From positions 6,510,001-6,574,000 of the forward strand of contig NZ_CP042266.1 in NCBI RefSeq assembly GCF_007856155.1: a stretch of 64,000 bases of DNA, given 5' to 3'. Of this stretch, positions 40,163 through 50,251 are shown in pieces. The translations under genes and the position numbers were made by a program. The stretch is from Streptomyces qinzhouensis (GTDB lineage Bacteria; Actinomycetota; Actinomycetes; Streptomycetales; Streptomycetaceae). A model generated the notes under the pieces. It did no database searches. It saw nothing but the letters and a program-made list of their open reading frames with translations, and was not told where the DNA came from. Each line of letters begins with the position of its first letter. Position 1 is the first letter of the stretch.

Positions 40163-42697
40163 ATGGACAGTGGTGTTCCGCCGAGAGTGCCGCGGCAGCA
40201 TGCCGTGGACGGCCGGATTCCGCTGGCCGTGGTCGTCGTGGACGGTGACGGCCTGGTGTCCCACTGGTCGACCGGTGCGCGACGGCTGTTCGGCCCGGCG
40301 CGGGAGGAGGCGGTCGGCCGGTCCGCGACCGATTTACTCCCCGTCTCCGGGGCATTGACGGATGACGGGTACGGGGCGGGGAACCGTGATCTCGACGGGC
40401 TGGACCGGCTGGAGGGGCTCGACGGGCCGGACGGGCCGGGGGAGTCGGCCGGTGCCGGGGGTCCCGGCGAGCCGGACACCGCGGATTTCGCGGGACCCGG
40501 GCTCCATGCCTCACTGACCGGCCGCAGCTCCTATCCGTCCGCGGGCCGGGCCCGGCTCTCCGACCCCGGCCGGGACCGCGTCGATGTGCTCTGGTGGGCC
40601 TATCCGATGGTCGGCCCGGGCCCGGAGAGGCTGATCGTTCTGGCCGCCGACGCCGCCCAGTTCGGCGGCGGCGCGTGGGGCGGGAACCCGGCCGCCCGGC
40701 GGCCCGCCGCGGACGGCGTCGAGCGCATCACCCCCGCCTTCGCCCTCCACACCGACTTCCCCGGCGCCGACGAACTCGCCCGCCGACTGCCCGAGATCCT
40801 CCCCAGCATGAGCGTCACCGAGGCCACCCGGATCGTCTCCCAGATCCTGGAACTGGGCTATCCGGTGCTGGAGTTCAGCCATCACGACCGGGTGCCCGTC
40901 ACCGCCGACTGGGGAGTGCCCCGGCGCACCGAACGGCGGGCGCGGCGCCGGACCGCCGAAGCCGCGGCCGCCGCCGGGCACACCCTGGACGACGAGGCCA
41001 GGGCCGATCTCGCCGAGGACCTCGAGTACGCCGCCGTACGCGAACGTCTCGAATTCCTCAACGAGGTCAGCGGGTGCATCGGCTCCTCCCTCGACCTGGC
41101 CCGGACGATCCAGGAGGTCAGCGCCGCCGTCGTGCCCCGCTTCACCGATGTCGCCGGCACCTATCTGCGGGAGCAGGTGGTCGCGGGCGAGGGCTTCCCC
41201 GACGGGCCGCCCGACACGACGACGATGTGGCACCGGGTCGCCCTTGAGCATGTCGACGAGCCCGGCCGCTGGGACGACGTCGTCCCGGTGGGGGAGTCCA
41301 TGCCGTTCCCCGAGCACACCCCGTTCTTCCGGTGCATGACCACCGGCGACCCCGTCCTCGTGCCGCGGATCAGCGAGCAGATGGGCACCGCCATCGCCTC
41401 CCAGTTCGAGAAACGGGACATCCGTCCGCTGATCAGCGGACGGTCCATGCTGGTGGTGCCGTTGAAGGCACGCAATGTGGTGCTCGGATTCATGATCCTG
41501 CTCCGCCACCCCGAGCGGGCCGAGTTCAACGACATGGACCGGGTCACCGGCGCCGAACTCGCCGCCCGGGCCGGGCTCGTCCTGGACAACGCCCGGATGT
41601 ACACGTATCAGGAGAATGTGGCCGAGACCCTCCAGGACTCGATGCTGCCGCAGGTGCCCGCGCGGATGGCCGGCTGCGATACCGCCACCCGCTATCTGCC
41701 CGGCACGCTCCTCGGGCGGGTCGGCGGGGACTGGTTCGACTCGGTCAAACTCCCCGGCTCCCGGGTCGCCCTGGTCGTCGGCGATGTGATGGGCCACGGG
41801 CTGAACTCGGCCGCCATGATGGGTCAGTTGCGTACTGCCGTACAGACCATGGCCGCCCTCGACCTGCCGCCCGCGCAACTGCTCCGCAATCTCGACGACA
41901 TCGCCCAGCGCCTCGGCGAGAACTACCTCGCCACCTGCCTCTACGCGGTCTACGACCCCATCGGCCACGAACTCGTCATCGCCAACGCCGGACATGTGCC
42001 GCCGGTGCTGGTCCGGGCCGCCGACGGCCGCAGCGAACTGCTCGATCTGCCGACCGGCGCCCCCATCGGGGTCGGCGGGGTGCCCTTCGAGAGCCGCCGG
42101 ATCCGGGTCGCCCCCGGGGACCGGCTCGTCATGTGCACCGACGGACTGGTCGAGATGCGCGGCGAGGACATCGGGGTCGGGCTCGCCACCCTCTGCGAGT
42201 CCGCCGCCCACCCCGCCGCGTCGATGGACGACGCCTGCGACACCATCATCCGCGCCCTGAACACCCGGGGCGGACGCAAGGACGACGTGGCCCTCCTGAT
42301 GGCCCGGCTCAATGGCATCCCCGACGAGTCGGTCGCCGTCTGGGAGCTGTCGCTGGAGCCCCGCGAGGCGGCCCGGGCCCGCCGGCTGGTCCGGGGACAG
42401 CTGCGCCACTGGGGCCTGGACGCCGTCGCCGGCACCGTCGAATTACTGGTCGGCGAGATCGTCGCGAACGCGGTCCGGCACGCCTCCGGACGCCGCGCCG
42501 AGCTCAGACTGGTGCGGACCCAGACCCTGCTGTGCGAACTCGCCGACGAGGACCACACCCTGCCGGTTCTACGGGACGCGGGCCCCGGCGACGAGTCCGG
42601 GCGGGGGCTCCGGGTGGTCAGCTCGCTCGCCCGGGAATGGGGCACCAGCCGGACCCGCGACGGCAAGACCGTCTGGTTCGAAACCGGCCTCCGGTAA
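40163..42697 (+). CDS. SpoIIE-type PP2C phosphatase with PAS, GAF and HATPase domains (844 aa)
   Basis: ATG 40,163 has AAGGAGCC 8 nt upstream. Order: PAS-like sensor (about 20-60; PLAVVVVDGDGLVSHWSTGA); linker; GAF-like domain (about 296-470; LEFLNEVSGCIGSSLDLART, SMLVVPLKARNVVLGFMIL); PP2C/SpoIIE domain (about 486-700; GGDWFDSVKLPG, VVGDVMGHG, MCTDGLVEMRG, all metal-binding motifs); and a HATPase domain (about 729-840; ELLVGEIVANAVRHASG, DESGRGLRVV). It likely dephosphorylates anti-sigma-factor antagonists and may phosphorylate or bind them through the HATPase part. It is a typical Streptomyces stress-signalling module. Confidence 0.95.
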   Translation: MDSGVPPRVPRQHAVDGRIPLAVVVVDGDGLVSHWSTGARRLFGPAREEAVGRSATDLLPVSGALTDDGYGAGNRDLDGLDRLEGLDGPDGPGESAGAGGPGEPDTADFAGPGLHASLTGRSSYPSAGRARLSDPGRDRVDVLWWAYPMVGPGPERLIVLAADAAQFGGGAWGGNPAARRPAADGVERITPAFALHTDFPGADELARRLPEILPSMSVTEATRIVSQILELGYPVLEFSHHDRVPVTADWGVPRRTERRARRRTAEAAAAAGHTLDDEARADLAEDLEYAAVRERLEFLNEVSGCIGSSLDLARTIQEVSAAVVPRFTDVAGTYLREQVVAGEGFPDGPPDTTTMWHRVALEHVDEPGRWDDVVPVGESMPFPEHTPFFRCMTTGDPVLVPRISEQMGTAIASQFEKRDIRPLISGRSMLVVPLKARNVVLGFMILLRHPERAEFNDMDRVTGAELAARAGLVLDNARMYTYQENVAETLQDSMLPQVPARMAGCDTATRYLPGTLLGRVGGDWFDSVKLPGSRVALVVGDVMGHGLNSAAMMGQLRTAVQTMAALDLPPAQLLRNLDDIAQRLGENYLATCLYAVYDPIGHELVIANAGHVPPVLVRAADGRSELLDLPTGAPIGVGGVPFESRRIRVAPGDRLVMCTDGLVEMRGEDIGVGLATLCESAAHPAASMDDACDTIIRALNTRGGRKDDVALLMARLNGIPDESVAVWELSLEPREAARARRLVRGQLRHWGLDAVAGTVELLVGEIVANAVRHASGRRAELRLVRTQTLLCELADEDHTLPVLRDAGPGDESGRGLRVVSSLAREWGTSRTRDGKTVWFETGLR

Positions 42698-42864
42698 ATC
42701 CTTTTCCCGCCCGCCCCCGGTCCGGCGAAATCGTACGAAAGTGTGGTCTTCGTACTTGCCGGTTCCACCGGGGCGCGATACACCGATCTTGGCGCCGTCC
42801 GCCGGCGCCACCGGCGCGAGCCGATGGACCGACCACCGGTCGACCCGGGGAATGGGGGAGCTTC

Positions 42865-43665
42865 ATGAGCGTGACAAGCCGGTACTGGGACGCCTGGGAG
42901 AGTTTCTGGAGCGAGGTGCCCGGCGCGGAACCCGGAGAGGTGTTCTGGGACGCCGAGCCCGCCCTGACCTCCGGTCTGCACCTGGCACTGTACGAACCAC
43001 TGGTCGACGCCCCCGGTCTCCCCCTGGTCGACCTCGGCTGCGGCAACGGCACCCAGACGTTCTGTCTGGCCGGCCGGTTCCCCACGGTCATCGGCGTCGA
43101 TCTGTCGCCCGCCGCGATAGCCCTGGCGAACCGCGCCCTGGCGGCCCGGGAGACCCCTCCCGATCACGACGCCGGCGGTGTCGGTATCGGCGTCGGCGTC
43201 GGTGACGACGGCGGGATGGCCGGAAGCATACGTTTCGGGGTGCTCGACGCCACCGACGGGGAAGCGGTCGCCGCCCTGCACGCCGAGACCGGCGACTGCA
43301 ATGTGTATATGCGCGGGGTGCTCCACCAGACCGACCCGAAGGACCGGCAGACGCTCGCCGACAGCATCGCCGTCCTCATCGGCGACCGCGGCCGGGCCTT
43401 CGTCGTCGAACTCGCCGAGGCCGCGGGACGCCAACTCGCCCGCCTCGCCCAGCTCCCGGACGGGCCGCCGCCCAAGCTGAAGCCCGTCTTCCGGCACGGC
43501 ATCGTGCCCGGTGCCGTGGCCGATTCCGATGTCGCCGACTTCTTCGCGGGCGCCGGGCTGACCGTGCTCGCCGGGGGCGAGCTGCCCCTGACGACCACGG
43601 AGTACGAGCCGGACGGCTCCCGTATCGAACTGCCGTCGACCTGGCTGGTCGTCGGCCGCGAGTGA
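42865..43665 (+). CDS. SAM-dependent methyltransferase (266 aa)
   Basis: ATG 42,865 follows GGGGGAGCTTC. The class I SAM-binding motif LPLVDLGCGNGTQTF (about residues 50-64) and GVDLSPAAIALAN form the Rossmann core. FGVLDATDGEAV gives motif II, and MRGVLHQTDP replaces motif IV. A Gly/Val/Asp-rich insert (about residues 105-125) is unusual. The methyl acceptor is unknown. Confidence 0.88.
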   Translation: MSVTSRYWDAWESFWSEVPGAEPGEVFWDAEPALTSGLHLALYEPLVDAPGLPLVDLGCGNGTQTFCLAGRFPTVIGVDLSPAAIALANRALAARETPPDHDAGGVGIGVGVGDDGGMAGSIRFGVLDATDGEAVAALHAETGDCNVYMRGVLHQTDPKDRQTLADSIAVLIGDRGRAFVVELAEAAGRQLARLAQLPDGPPPKLKPVFRHGIVPGAVADSDVADFFAGAGLTVLAGGELPLTTTEYEPDGSRIELPSTWLVVGRE

Positions 43666-43792
43666 ACACGAACGGTGAACGCGAGCGGTGAACACGGGCG
43701 CCCGTCCCGGTGCCGGGGCGCGCACGTCGCGGTGGGCGCGCCCGGACGGGAGGACCCCGAGGGGGGTTGACCCCGTGCGGTTAGATTGAGCC

Positions 43793-44635
43793 ATGAAGAT
43801 CCTCATCAGCGCCGATATGGAAGGCGCCACCGGAGTCACCTGGCCGGCGGACGTACTGCCCGGCACGCCCCAGTGGGAGCGGTGCCGGTCGATGTTCACC
43901 TCGGACGTGAACGCCGCGGCGCTCGGATTCTTCGACGGCGGTGCCGACGAGGTCCTCGTCAACGAGGCGCACTGGACCCAGCGGAATCTGCTCCTCGAGC
44001 AGCTCGACGAGCGGGTGCAGATGCTCACCGGCCGCCACAAGGCGCTCGCCATGGTGGAGGGCGTCCAGCACGGCGACGTCGACGGCATCGCCTTCATCGG
44101 CTACCACACGGGCGCGGGCGCCGAGGGCGTCCTCGCCCATACCTATCTCGCCAACTCCATCACCGAGGTCCGGCTCAACGGCGACCGGGCCAGTGAGGGC
44201 TGGCTGAACGCCCATGTGGTCGCCGAGTACGGCGTCCCCGTCGTCCTGGTCACCGGCGACGATCTGACCTGCGTGGACGCCGATGGATACGCGCCCGAGG
44301 CGGCCAAGGTGGCCGTAAAGGACTATGTGTCGCGGTATGCGGCGATCTGCCGTACCCCGGCCCGGACCGCCGCCGACATCCGGGCGGCGGCCAAGGAGGC
44401 GACGGCGCTCGCCGTCCGCCGTGATCCGGTCGCCGCCGGACCCTTCACCGTGGAGCTGGAGTTCGACGCCGAGCATCTGGCCGGCTCGGCCACGGTCGTC
44501 CCCGGGGTGGAGCCGACCGGGCCGCGCGGATCGCGCCGGGTCGCGTACACCAGCCCGACGATGTACGAGGCCATTCGCACGTTCAAGGCGGTCACGACCG
44601 TCGTATCGGCCGCGACGGAGGAGCAGTATGGCTGA
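43793..44635 (+). CDS. M55 D-aminopeptidase, DppA-like (280 aa)
   Basis: MKILISADMEGATGV begins the M55 fold, with zinc ligands Asp8 and Glu10. Further metal/catalytic motifs are VNEAHWTQRNL and IAFIGYHTGAGAEGVLAH, and the C-terminal SPTMYEAIRTFKAV is typical. DppA releases D-amino acids from D-Ala-containing peptides, consistent with peptidoglycan-fragment recycling. It is the first gene of a four-peptidase operon; its stop overlaps the M20 gene start. Confidence 0.92.
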   Translation: MKILISADMEGATGVTWPADVLPGTPQWERCRSMFTSDVNAAALGFFDGGADEVLVNEAHWTQRNLLLEQLDERVQMLTGRHKALAMVEGVQHGDVDGIAFIGYHTGAGAEGVLAHTYLANSITEVRLNGDRASEGWLNAHVVAEYGVPVVLVTGDDLTCVDADGYAPEAAKVAVKDYVSRYAAICRTPARTAADIRAAAKEATALAVRRDPVAAGPFTVELEFDAEHLAGSATVVPGVEPTGPRGSRRVAYTSPTMYEAIRTFKAVTTVVSAATEEQYG

Positions 44636-46004
44636 GCAGCATCTCACCGAGACACCCCCGGCGGCGCCGACCGGCGGCGAGGCGTCCCCGGTGGACAAGG
44701 TCGCCTACGACGAGGTCGTGGACTTCACCTCCGGCCTCATCCGCATCGACACCACCAACCGCGGCGGCGGGGACTGCCGGGAGCGGCCCGCCGCCGAGTA
44801 CGCGGCCGAGCGGCTCGCCGCCGCCGGGCTCGAACCGGTCCTGCTGGAACGCGTCCCCGGCCGTACCAATGTCGTCGCCCGGATCGCGGGCAGCGACCCG
44901 TCCGCCGATGCCCTGCTGGTCCACGGCCATCTCGACGTCGTCCCCGCCGAGGCCGCGGACTGGAGTGTCCACCCCTTCTCCGGGGAGGTCCGCGACGGTG
45001 TCGTCTGGGGCCGGGGCGCGGTCGACATGAAGAACATGGACGCGATGATCCTCGCCGTGGTCCGGGCCTGGGCGCGCGCCGGGGTCACCCCCCGCCGTGA
45101 CATCGTTATCGCCTTCACCGCCGACGAGGAGGCCAGCGCCGTCGACGGGGCCGGTTTCCTCGCCGACCAGCACGCACACCTCTTCGAGGGCTGTACGGAG
45201 GGCATCAGCGAGTCCGGCGCCTTCAGCTTCCACGCCGACCACGGCATGACGCTGTATCCGGTCGGGGCCGGGGAGCGCGGCACCGCCTGGCTGAAACTCA
45301 CCGCCCACGGCCGGGCCGGTCACGGCTCCAAGGTCAACCGCTCCAACGCGGTCAGCCGGCTCGCGGCCGCCGTCGCCCGGATCGGTGAGCACGAGTGGCC
45401 CGTCCGGCTCACCCCGACCGTCCGCGCCGCCCTCGCCGAACTGGCCCGGCTGCACGGTATCGACGCCGATCCGTACGCCGAGGGCTTCGACCCCGACGCG
45501 CTCATCGCCCAGCTGGGCCGGGCCGCGGCGCTCGTCGAACCGACCGTCCGCAACAGCGCCAATCCGACGATGCTGGACGCCGGATACAAGATCAACGTCA
45601 TTCCGGGGCACGCCACCGCCCATATCGACGGCCGGATGCTGCCCGGCGGCGAGGAGGAGTTCCGCACCACCCTGGACCGGCTCACCGGCCCGGACGTGGA
45701 GTGGGAGTTCGAGCACCGGGAGGTGCCGCTCCAGGCCCCCGTCTCCTCGCCGACCTTCGCCAAACTGAAGGCCGCCGTCGAACGCTTCGACCCCGAAGGG
45801 CATGTCGTTCCCTACTGCATGGCGGGCGGCACCGACGCCAAGCAGTTCTCCCGGCTCGGCATCACCGGCTACGGCTTCTCCCCGCTGAAGCTGCCCGAGG
45901 GCTTCGACTACGCGGCCCTCTTCCACGGCGTCGACGAACGCGTCCCCGTCGAGGCCCTCCACTTCGGCGTCGACGTGCTCGACCACTACCTCCGGTCGGC
46001 CTGA
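44628..46004 (+). CDS. M20 family metallopeptidase (458 aa)
   Basis: ATG 44,628 overlaps the DppA stop by 8 nt. Zinc and catalytic motifs appear in order: LLVHGHLDVVP (about residue 97), WGRGAVDMKN with bridging Asp, FTADEEAS with catalytic Glu, and the C-terminal GGTDAKQF with His replaced by preceding residues. The lid dimerisation domain includes TAHGRAGHGSKVN. It probably removes terminal residues from short peptides. Confidence 0.93.
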   Translation: MAEQHLTETPPAAPTGGEASPVDKVAYDEVVDFTSGLIRIDTTNRGGGDCRERPAAEYAAERLAAAGLEPVLLERVPGRTNVVARIAGSDPSADALLVHGHLDVVPAEAADWSVHPFSGEVRDGVVWGRGAVDMKNMDAMILAVVRAWARAGVTPRRDIVIAFTADEEASAVDGAGFLADQHAHLFEGCTEGISESGAFSFHADHGMTLYPVGAGERGTAWLKLTAHGRAGHGSKVNRSNAVSRLAAAVARIGEHEWPVRLTPTVRAALAELARLHGIDADPYAEGFDPDALIAQLGRAAALVEPTVRNSANPTMLDAGYKINVIPGHATAHIDGRMLPGGEEEFRTTLDRLTGPDVEWEFEHREVPLQAPVSSPTFAKLKAAVERFDPEGHVVPYCMAGGTDAKQFSRLGITGYGFSPLKLPEGFDYAALFHGVDERVPVEALHFGVDVLDHYLRSA

Positions 46005-46029
46005 CCGCGGGACGGGAAAGGAATCAGCC

Positions 46030-48039
46030 ATGTCGTCCACGACAACGGTGACCACGGCCCCCTACGGCACCTGGCCCTCACCGATCGGCGCGGCCCTCGC
46101 CGCCTCGAACGACGGGCGCCCCGAGTATCTGGGCGCCGTCGGCGAAGACATCTGGTGGACCGCGCCCCGGCCCGCCGAGGGCGGCCGCCGGGCCCTGGTC
46201 CGCCGCCGCCCCGACGGCAGCGAGGAATCCGTCCTTCCGCAGCCGTGGAACGTGCGCAGCGGCCTCACCGAGTACGGCGGCCGCCCCTGGGCCGGGGCAA
46301 GGACCGGGGACGGCCGCTCCCTCGTCGTCTTCGTCCACTTCCCGGACCAGCGGCTGTACGCCTGGGACCCGGGCGCGCCGGACACTCCGCCGCGGCCCCT
46401 GACCCCGGTCTCCGCCGTCGGCGGCGGGCTGCGCTGGGCCGACCCGGTGATCCTGGCGGAACGGGGCGAGGTGTGGTGCGTACTGGAGGAGTTCACCGGC
46501 GCGGCGCCCACCGACGTCCGCCGGACCGTCGCCGCCGTCCCCCTCGACGGCTCGGCCGCGGGCGACCGTACGGCGGTCCGCGAACTCACCGGCGACCGGC
46601 ACCGGTTCACCACCGGACCCCGGCTCTCGCCCGACGGCCGCCGGGTCGCCTGGATCGCCTGGGACCACCCCCGGATGCCGTGGGACGGCACCGAACTGCT
46701 GACCGGCTCTGTCACGGACGACGGCCGTATCGACGGCGTCCGGGTGGTGGCCGGCGGCCCCGAAGAGTCCGTCTGCCAGGCCGAATGGGCCCCGGACGGC
46801 GCCCTGCTGTACGTCTCGGACGCGGCCGGCTGGTGGGAGCCGTACCGGCTGCCGCCCGGTGAGGAGACGGCCCGGGCGCTGTGCGGCGGGCGCGGCGAGG
46901 AGTTCGGCAGCGCCCTGTGGCGGCCCGGCACACGGTGGCTGGCACCGCTGGACGACGGGCTGATCGCGGTCATTCACGGCAAGGGCACCACCGCACTCGG
47001 CATCCTCGACCCCACGAGCGGCGAGGTCGTCGACGCGCCGGGCCCGTGGACCGAGTGGGCGCCCGATCTCGTCGTCAGCGGCGAGCGGGTGACCGGGATC
47101 GCCGCCGGTCCTGACCGCGGCTACGAGATCGTCGAGCTGGACACCCGTACCGGCCACACCCGGGTGGCCGGCGCCGCCCACCGGGACCCGGTCGACCCCG
47201 CGTACTACCCACGGCCCGAGGTCCGGGTCTTCACCGGCCCCGACGGCCGGGAGATCCACGCCTTCGTCCATCCGCCGCACCACCCCGAATACACCGGGCC
47301 CGACGGCGAACGGCCGCCGTATGTCATCCGCGCCCACGGCGGCCCCACCGGCCGCTACTACCTCGCCTTCGAGCTGGAGGTCGCCTACTTCACCTCCCGG
47401 GGCATCGGCGTCGCCGAGGTCAACTACGGCGGCTCCACCGGCTACGGCCGCGCCTACCGCAACCGGCTCCGCGGCGGCTGGGGCGAGGTGGACGTCGCCG
47501 ACTGCGCGGCCGTCGCCCGGGCGCTCGCCGCCGAAGGGGCCGCCGACCCCGAGCGGATCGCCATCAGCGGCGGCAGCGCCGGGGGCTGGACCGCGGCCGC
47601 GTCCCTGACCCGGCCCGAGGAGTTCCGGTACGCCTGCGGCACCATCCTCTACCCCGTACTCGACCCGGCCACCTGGGCCGGCGACGGCACCCACGATCTG
47701 GAATCCCGCTATACGGAATCCCTCATCGGCCCCCTCGCCGAGGTGCCCGAACGCTACCGGGAGCTGTCACCGCTGCACCGCGCCGAACGGATCACCACGC
47801 CCTTCCTGCTCCTGCAAGGACTGGACGACGCGATCTGCCCGCCGGAACAGTGCGAAGCGCTGCTGGAGCGGATCGCCGGGCGCGGAATCCCGCACGCCTA
47901 TCTCACCTTCGAGGGCGAGGGCCACGGCTTCCGCCGGGCCGAGACCCTGATCCGTGTCCTGGAGACCGAACTCGCCCTGTACGCGCGGACCTTCGGCTTC
48001 GAACGGCCCGACGTCCCCCCGCTGGAGCTGACCCGATGA
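46030..48039 (+). CDS. S9 prolyl-oligopeptidase-family serine peptidase (669 aa)
   Basis: The N-terminal 380 residues are beta-propeller-like (TTGPRLSPDGRRVAWIAWDH). The alpha/beta-hydrolase part has the nucleophile AISGGSAGGWTAAA (Ser near residue 516). LLLQGLDDAICPPEQ contains the catalytic Asp, and FEGEGHGFRRAETL contains the catalytic His. It hydrolyses short oligopeptides or acylaminoacyl peptides in the cytoplasm. The stop overlaps the S66 gene start, confirming one operon. Confidence 0.95.
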   Translation: MSSTTTVTTAPYGTWPSPIGAALAASNDGRPEYLGAVGEDIWWTAPRPAEGGRRALVRRRPDGSEESVLPQPWNVRSGLTEYGGRPWAGARTGDGRSLVVFVHFPDQRLYAWDPGAPDTPPRPLTPVSAVGGGLRWADPVILAERGEVWCVLEEFTGAAPTDVRRTVAAVPLDGSAAGDRTAVRELTGDRHRFTTGPRLSPDGRRVAWIAWDHPRMPWDGTELLTGSVTDDGRIDGVRVVAGGPEESVCQAEWAPDGALLYVSDAAGWWEPYRLPPGEETARALCGGRGEEFGSALWRPGTRWLAPLDDGLIAVIHGKGTTALGILDPTSGEVVDAPGPWTEWAPDLVVSGERVTGIAAGPDRGYEIVELDTRTGHTRVAGAAHRDPVDPAYYPRPEVRVFTGPDGREIHAFVHPPHHPEYTGPDGERPPYVIRAHGGPTGRYYLAFELEVAYFTSRGIGVAEVNYGGSTGYGRAYRNRLRGGWGEVDVADCAAVARALAAEGAADPERIAISGGSAGGWTAAASLTRPEEFRYACGTILYPVLDPATWAGDGTHDLESRYTESLIGPLAEVPERYRELSPLHRAERITTPFLLLQGLDDAICPPEQCEALLERIAGRGIPHAYLTFEGEGHGFRRAETLIRVLETELALYARTFGFERPDVPPLELTR

Positions 48040-49010
48040 CCCGCTGGGACCCCCTCGCCCAGGCGGGCACGCCGGGCGTCCGGCCGCTCACCCGGGCCAG
48101 GAGGCTGCGCCCCGGCGACCGGGTCGCGATCATCGCCCCCGCCGGGCCGGTCCCGGACGAGCGGCTCGACGAGGGCCTCGCCCTGGTGCGGGGCTGGGAC
48201 CTGGAGCCCGTGGTGATGCCGCACACCCGCGGCAGCCACCGGGAGTTCGGCTATCTCTCCGGCACCGACGAGGAACGGGCCGCCGACCTCACCCGGGCCT
48301 GGTGCGACCCCTCGTACGCGGCCGTCTTCTGCGCCCGCGGCGGCTACGGCGCCCAGCGCATGGCCGATCTCGTCGACTGGGCCGCGATCCGGGCCGCCGG
48401 GCCCAAGGTCTTCGTCGGCTACAGCGATATCACCGCACTCCACGAGGCCTTCGCCGTACGCGCCGGATTCGCCACCCTGCACGGGCCGATGCCGGGCGCG
48501 ATGACCTTCCTGAAGGACGAGGCGACCCGGGAGTCCCTGCGGGCCACGCTCTTCGAGCCCGAGTCCCGGCTCACCCTGGGCCTGCCGGCGGCCCGCGCGC
48601 TGGTGCCCGGCCGGGCGCGGGGCATCACCCTCGGCGGCTGCGCCAGTCTTCTCGCCGCCGACCTCGGCACCCGCCACGCCCGCCCGGGTACGGCCGGCGG
48701 ACTGCTGCTCCTGGAGGACGTGGACGAACAGGACTACCGCCTCGACCGGATCCTCACCCAGCTGATCCGCAGCGGCTGGCTGGACGGTGTCGCGGGGATC
48801 GCCCTCGGCTCCTGGGCGGAGTGCGGCCCCTACGAACAGCTGCGCGAGCTGTTCCGGGACCGGCTGGGCCATCTCGGCGTCCCCGTCGTCGAGGAGCTGG
48901 GCTTCGGCCACGGTCCGACGAACCTCACCGTCCCGTTCGGCGTCCCCGCGGTCCTCGACGCGGACGCGGAGGCGGCGACGCTGACCCTGGAGGAACCGGC
49001 ACTGGTGTGA
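48036..49010 (+). CDS. S66 LD-carboxypeptidase (324 aa)
   Basis: ATG 48,036 overlaps the S9 stop (ATGA). Characteristic S66 motifs: RPGDRVAIIAPAGPVP, AVFCARGGYGAQRM, VFVGYSDITALHEAF with nucleophile Ser, GITLGGCASLLAADLG, and LLLLEDVDEQDYRLDRILTQ, and GFGHGPTNLTVPFG with catalytic His. These enzymes cleave L,D-bonds in peptidoglycan tetrapeptides. Together with the D-aminopeptidase this makes the operon look like muropeptide recycling. Confidence 0.92.
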   Translation: MTRWDPLAQAGTPGVRPLTRARRLRPGDRVAIIAPAGPVPDERLDEGLALVRGWDLEPVVMPHTRGSHREFGYLSGTDEERAADLTRAWCDPSYAAVFCARGGYGAQRMADLVDWAAIRAAGPKVFVGYSDITALHEAFAVRAGFATLHGPMPGAMTFLKDEATRESLRATLFEPESRLTLGLPAARALVPGRARGITLGGCASLLAADLGTRHARPGTAGGLLLLEDVDEQDYRLDRILTQLIRSGWLDGVAGIALGSWAECGPYEQLRELFRDRLGHLGVPVVEELGFGHGPTNLTVPFGVPAVLDADAEAATLTLEEPALV

Positions 49011-49032
49011 GGGGCGCTGGTGTGACGGGCGG

Positions 49033-49088
49033 GCGCCCGGGCCGCAGCGGCCCGGGCGCTCCGCGGACCCCGGCCCGGGGCCCGCGGA
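49033..49088. terminator. Double hairpin between convergent genes
   Basis: GCGCCCGGGCCGC (49,033-49,045) pairs with GCGGCCCGGGCGC (49,047-49,059). A second TCCGCGG-type stem follows to 49,088. It separates the convergent S66 and adenosine deaminase genes. Confidence 0.7.
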
Positions 49089-49092
49089 GCCG

Positions 49093-50163
49093 TCAGGCCT
49101 CGCGCAGGGCCGCGTAGCCCGGGCGGATGACCTCGTCGATCAGCCTGCGGCGCTCGGGCAGCGGCAGGAACGACGCCTCGGCCGCGGCGACCGTGAACTC
49201 CTCGAAGACGTCCGGGCCGTAGCCGAAGGCCGTCACCATATGGGCGAACTCCTCGCCCATCGACGTCCCCGAGACCAGCCGGTTGTCGGTGTTCAGGGTG
49301 ACCCGGAAACCGGTCCGGCGCAGCAGGTCGATCGGGTGGGTGGCGTAGTCCTTCGCGGCACCCGTCTGGAGGTTGGACGTCGGGCAGACCTCCAGCGCGA
49401 TCCGGTTGTCCCGGACGTACGCGGCCAGCGGGCCGAGCGTCGCCGTACCGTCGTCGTGGACGGTGATGTCGTCGGTGATCCGCACCCCGTGCCCGATCCG
49501 CTCCGCACCGCAGACCTGGACCGCCTCGTGGACCGACTCGGCGCCCACGGCCTCGCCCGCGTGGATCGTGTAGTGGCAGTTGTGCCGCCGCAGGTGCTGG
49601 AAGGCCGGGAGGTGGCGGGCGGGCGGATTGCCTATCTCGCCGCCCGCGATGTCGAAGCCCGCGACGCCGCGGTCGCGGTGGGCCACCGTCAGCTCGGCGA
49701 TCTCCAGCGAACGGTCGGTGTGGCGCATGCCGGTGAGCAGGGCACGGACCGTGATCCGGCCGCCGGTACGGCGCTCGCCCTCACGGAAGCCGGCGTTGAC
49801 CGCCTCGACGACCTCGTCCAGGCCGAGACCGGCCTCGAGGTGCTGCTCCGGGGCGTAGCGGATCTCCGCGTACACGACACCGTCCGCCGCGAGGTCCTCG
49901 GCGCATTCGACGGCGACCCGCTCCAGGGCGGCCCGGGTCTGCATCACCGCGCAGGTGTGGGCGAAGGTCTCCAGATACCGCTCCAGCGAGCCGGAGTCCG
50001 CGGCGTCGCGGAACCAGACCGCCAGCTCCGCCGGGTCCTCGGACGGCAGCGCGCGGTAGCCGCACTCCCGGGCCAGTTCGATGATCGTGGCGGGGCGCAG
50101 ACCGCCGTCGAGGTGATCGTGGAGGACCACCTTGGGTGCGCGGAGGATGTCAGACAAGTGCAT
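49093..50163 (-). CDS. add: Adenosine deaminase (356 aa)
   Basis: Zinc and catalytic motifs match adenosine deaminase: VLHDHLDGGL (His15, His17), YTIHAGEAVGAESV, ERIGHGVRITDD, EVCPTSNLQTG, and LNTDNRLVSGT with the zinc Asp. Length fits the family. It converts adenosine to inosine in purine salvage. ATG 50,163 is followed by SDILRAPK, a common start for this family. Confidence 0.94.
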   Translation of the reverse strand: MHLSDILRAPKVVLHDHLDGGLRPATIIELARECGYRALPSEDPAELAVWFRDAADSGSLERYLETFAHTCAVMQTRAALERVAVECAEDLAADGVVYAEIRYAPEQHLEAGLGLDEVVEAVNAGFREGERRTGGRITVRALLTGMRHTDRSLEIAELTVAHRDRGVAGFDIAGGEIGNPPARHLPAFQHLRRHNCHYTIHAGEAVGAESVHEAVQVCGAERIGHGVRITDDITVHDDGTATLGPLAAYVRDNRIALEVCPTSNLQTGAAKDYATHPIDLLRRTGFRVTLNTDNRLVSGTSMGEEFAHMVTAFGYGPDVFEEFTVAAAEASFLPLPERRRLIDEVIRPGYAALREA

Positions 50164-50251
50164 GCGGTGGGAGTGTACGCCACACCGACCCCAGGGCGGT
50201 CCCGGGCCGCCCTGCCGGGGCCGGCGGCCGGTGCGCGGCCCCGGGCGCGGC

